Source: Cyanobacteria bacterium UBA8803 | Lineage (GTDB): Bacteria > Cyanobacteriota > Cyanobacteriia > Cyanobacteriales > Coleofasciculaceae | Length of the DNA: 6,125 bases | NCBI GenBank assembly: GCA_003505715.1 | Contig: DNXU01000631.1 | Span: 311 to 6,435 of the forward strand | Direction of reading: 5' to 3' | Shown: positions 4,701-6,125 of the stretch, one piece after another | Numbering within the stretch: the stretch's first letter is position 1 | Layout of the letters: the number at the start of each line of letters is the position of its first letter | Translations under genes and position numbers: made by a program | The notes under the pieces: generated by a model | Databases searched by the model: none | What the model was told of the DNA's origin: nothing | What the model saw: only the letters and a program-made list of their open reading frames with translations

Positions 4701-6125
4701 CTACCGCCAATCCCCCTGTATCGTAAACGCTGCCCAATAATAAGGAGACTGCCATTGTGCAGAATTCCACATCTCCAACTGTGCCTCTCTCAAAGCAGTC
4801 ACCGGATTTTGCCCCTCCTCAAGCATCTTCTGATAGAATTTACTCATCACCTCAGAAGTCGCTAAATCGTTAACACTCCACAAACTAACCACAACTCGCC
4901 TTGCTCCAGCATACATGAAGCCTCTGGTCAAGCCGACAATTCCTTCCCCTTTCACATTCTCACCCAATCCGGTTTTACAAGCACTTAAAACCACTAATTC
5001 CGCAGGTAAATTCAGGTTAAAAATATCGTGGAGGCGTAAAAAGCCATCCTGAGATTCTCCTTTCTCATTAAATAGGGATAACACTAGGCCAGATAATTCC
5101 GGATTAACCGAGTCAAGGAAGCCATGAGTGGCAAAATGAACCATCTGATATTGGGCTAAATCGGGAGCGGTGGCTTGGGTGCGAGAAGCGTTAAAGTCTA
5201 AGGCTTTCAGCCCTTGGGTTTCTGGAATCAAAGCCAGGATTTTCTCGGCTTCAGTGCGAGTAAATGGTAGTGGGCTAAATGCTGTAGCATTTTCCCCGAT
5301 ACCCAAATTGCGGGCGGCACGATTTAGGGCATAATTATCTGGTGTTTCAGGGGTTTGTTGGGGTGAATTACTGGTAAAGCGAGAATCATTAATACTGAAA
5401 ACGGGGTTAGCTAAGACAGCTAGAGTTTTAGCCGCAGGGGAACGGTTTTGCAGTTGTTGGCGTTGAAGAGCAATGGTGGAGGCAGAAGGGAGGGTAACAA
5501 TTTCATTTTGGACTAATAAGGGAGTGGTAGGAGAAGAAGGTAGAGGTAATGCGGCAAAAGGAATATATTGCAAGACTCCATCTCCTACAATTAGTAAGCG
5601 TTTTTGACCGAGTTGAGCGGCGACTGGGGTAAGGAGAATTTGACTGAGGGGAATGCCAGTTTCTAGGGTGGCGGTACTATTTTGAGTGAGAGAGACTCGG
5701 AAGGTTTGGGCGGCTGCTTCAATTTCTTTTTGGTTGGGTAGTTGATAGCTAGTGATAGTATTTTTAGTGACAGCCCAGAGATAACTGCGCTCTGGGCCTA
5801 GGGAATATTCTAAGAGAATGGTATCGTCGTCTAGTACCTGTTGTTGAATTTCTGCTAGGGTTAATGGTTGAGGATATTTCAAGTTAGCATAGCGGGGACT
5901 AGCAACTCTAATTTGGGCTTCGAGTTGTTTGAGTTGACTAAGAGTATTATCTATATTTTGTTTAATTCGATTGAGAGCTGTTTCGGAATATTGACTGCTA
6001 GTGAGTTCGTATCTCCGACGGTCTAAGTCGTTAAGTTGTTGTTGTAAACTCCGTTCTTGTGCTAATAGTTGGGGGTCAACTCCTTGGCGGATGTTAGCGT
6101 TAGCTTCGGTGAGGAGTTCGAGGAG
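4701..6125 (-). CDS. CHAT-domain (caspase-like) protein, N-terminus beyond the window
   Basis: The frame is open from the right edge and ends at TAG 4703-4701, leaving 474 visible residues. CHAT is a caspase-like peptidase domain of the separase/caspase clan, commonly fused behind TPR repeats in cyanobacteria; the TPRs would lie upstream, off the window. Visible residues 1-80 are rich in Gln, Leu and Glu (LLAQERSLQQQLNDLDRRR, later LSQLKQLEAQI) and probably form a coiled coil. From about 82 come LKYPQPLTLAEIQ, then DDDTILLEYSLG and GDGVLQYIPFAALPLP, the standard lead-in to CHAT. The catalytic dyad is intact: His in MVHFATHGFLD (codon 5126-5124) and Cys in LVVLSACKTGLG (codon 4979-4977), followed by GEGIVGLTRGFMYAGA, VVVSLWSVND and a C-terminal SPYYWAAFTIQGDW. 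A TTG at 5882 is not the start, since the frame and family similarity continue upstream. Substrate and role are unknown; a peptidase role is inferred from the dyad. Confidence 0.93.
   Translation of the reverse strand, partial: LLELLTEANANIRQGVDPQLLAQERSLQQQLNDLDRRRYELTSSQYSETALNRIKQNIDNTLSQLKQLEAQIRVASPRYANLKYPQPLTLAEIQQQVLDDDTILLEYSLGPERSYLWAVTKNTITSYQLPNQKEIEAAAQTFRVSLTQNSTATLETGIPLSQILLTPVAAQLGQKRLLIVGDGVLQYIPFAALPLPSSPTTPLLVQNEIVTLPSASTIALQRQQLQNRSPAAKTLAVLANPVFSINDSRFTSNSPQQTPETPDNYALNRAARNLGIGENATAFSPLPFTRTEAEKILALIPETQGLKALDFNASRTQATAPDLAQYQMVHFATHGFLDSVNPELSGLVLSLFNEKGESQDGFLRLHDIFNLNLPAELVVLSACKTGLGENVKGEGIVGLTRGFMYAGARRVVVSLWSVNDLATSEVMSKFYQKMLEEGQNPVTALREAQLEMWNSAQWQSPYYWAAFTIQGDWR

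Noticed and set aside
4668..4865. 65-codon plus-strand open frame
   Set aside because: Antisense to the end of the CHAT gene, with a Leu/Pro/Arg-rich low-quality peptide.
4701..5882. CHAT gene starting at 5882
   Set aside because: The codon there is TTG and the reading frame continues upstream for 81 codons to the edge with typical CHAT-protein lead-in sequence.

Overview
The window comes from a cyanobacterium, most likely a filamentous one. Four copies of the HIP1 octamer GCGATCGC (starting at 1367, 1991, 2721 and 3519) and the gene mix (Uma2-type nuclease, AAA-like ATPase, exported WD40 repeat protein, TPR/CHAT-type protein) are all typical of that group. The genus cannot be fixed from the sequence. 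This looks like an accessory region, with no housekeeping gene, tRNA, rRNA or CRISPR array.

Layout from left to right. 1-1172 (minus): an exported WD40 repeat protein whose C-terminus lies beyond the left edge; seven full repeats and most of an eighth are visible. 1173-1489: a non-coding divergent region with a short palindromic repeat and one HIP1 site. 1490-2101 (plus): a complete Uma2-family PD-(D/E)xK nuclease-like protein. 2192-3416 (minus): an AAA-like ATPase with a C-terminal nuclease-like domain, broken by an internal deletion plus frameshift that removed the Walker B region. 3417-3552: a spacer with a HIP1 site and a doubtful short hydrophobic frame. 3553-4463 (minus): a two-gene, translationally coupled, AT-rich cassette made of a Panacea-domain (SocA-like) protein followed by a 120-residue protein. 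It has the form of a PanA-PanT toxin-antitoxin pair, and the second protein reads like a divergent PemK/MazF-type toxin. 4464-4700: upstream region of that cassette, with a possible promoter, palindromic operator-like elements and a Fur-box-like sequence. 4701-6125 (minus): the C-terminal 474 residues of a CHAT-domain (caspase-like) protein whose N-terminus lies beyond the right edge.

The best candidate for something little described is the Panacea/small-protein pair at 3553-4463. The antitoxin family is known, but the partner does not match a standard named toxin by eye. The clearest event of genome decay is the deleted ATPase-nuclease gene next to it. The WD40 and CHAT genes are kinds often found in the same cyanobacterial genomes, but nothing here shows that they act together.
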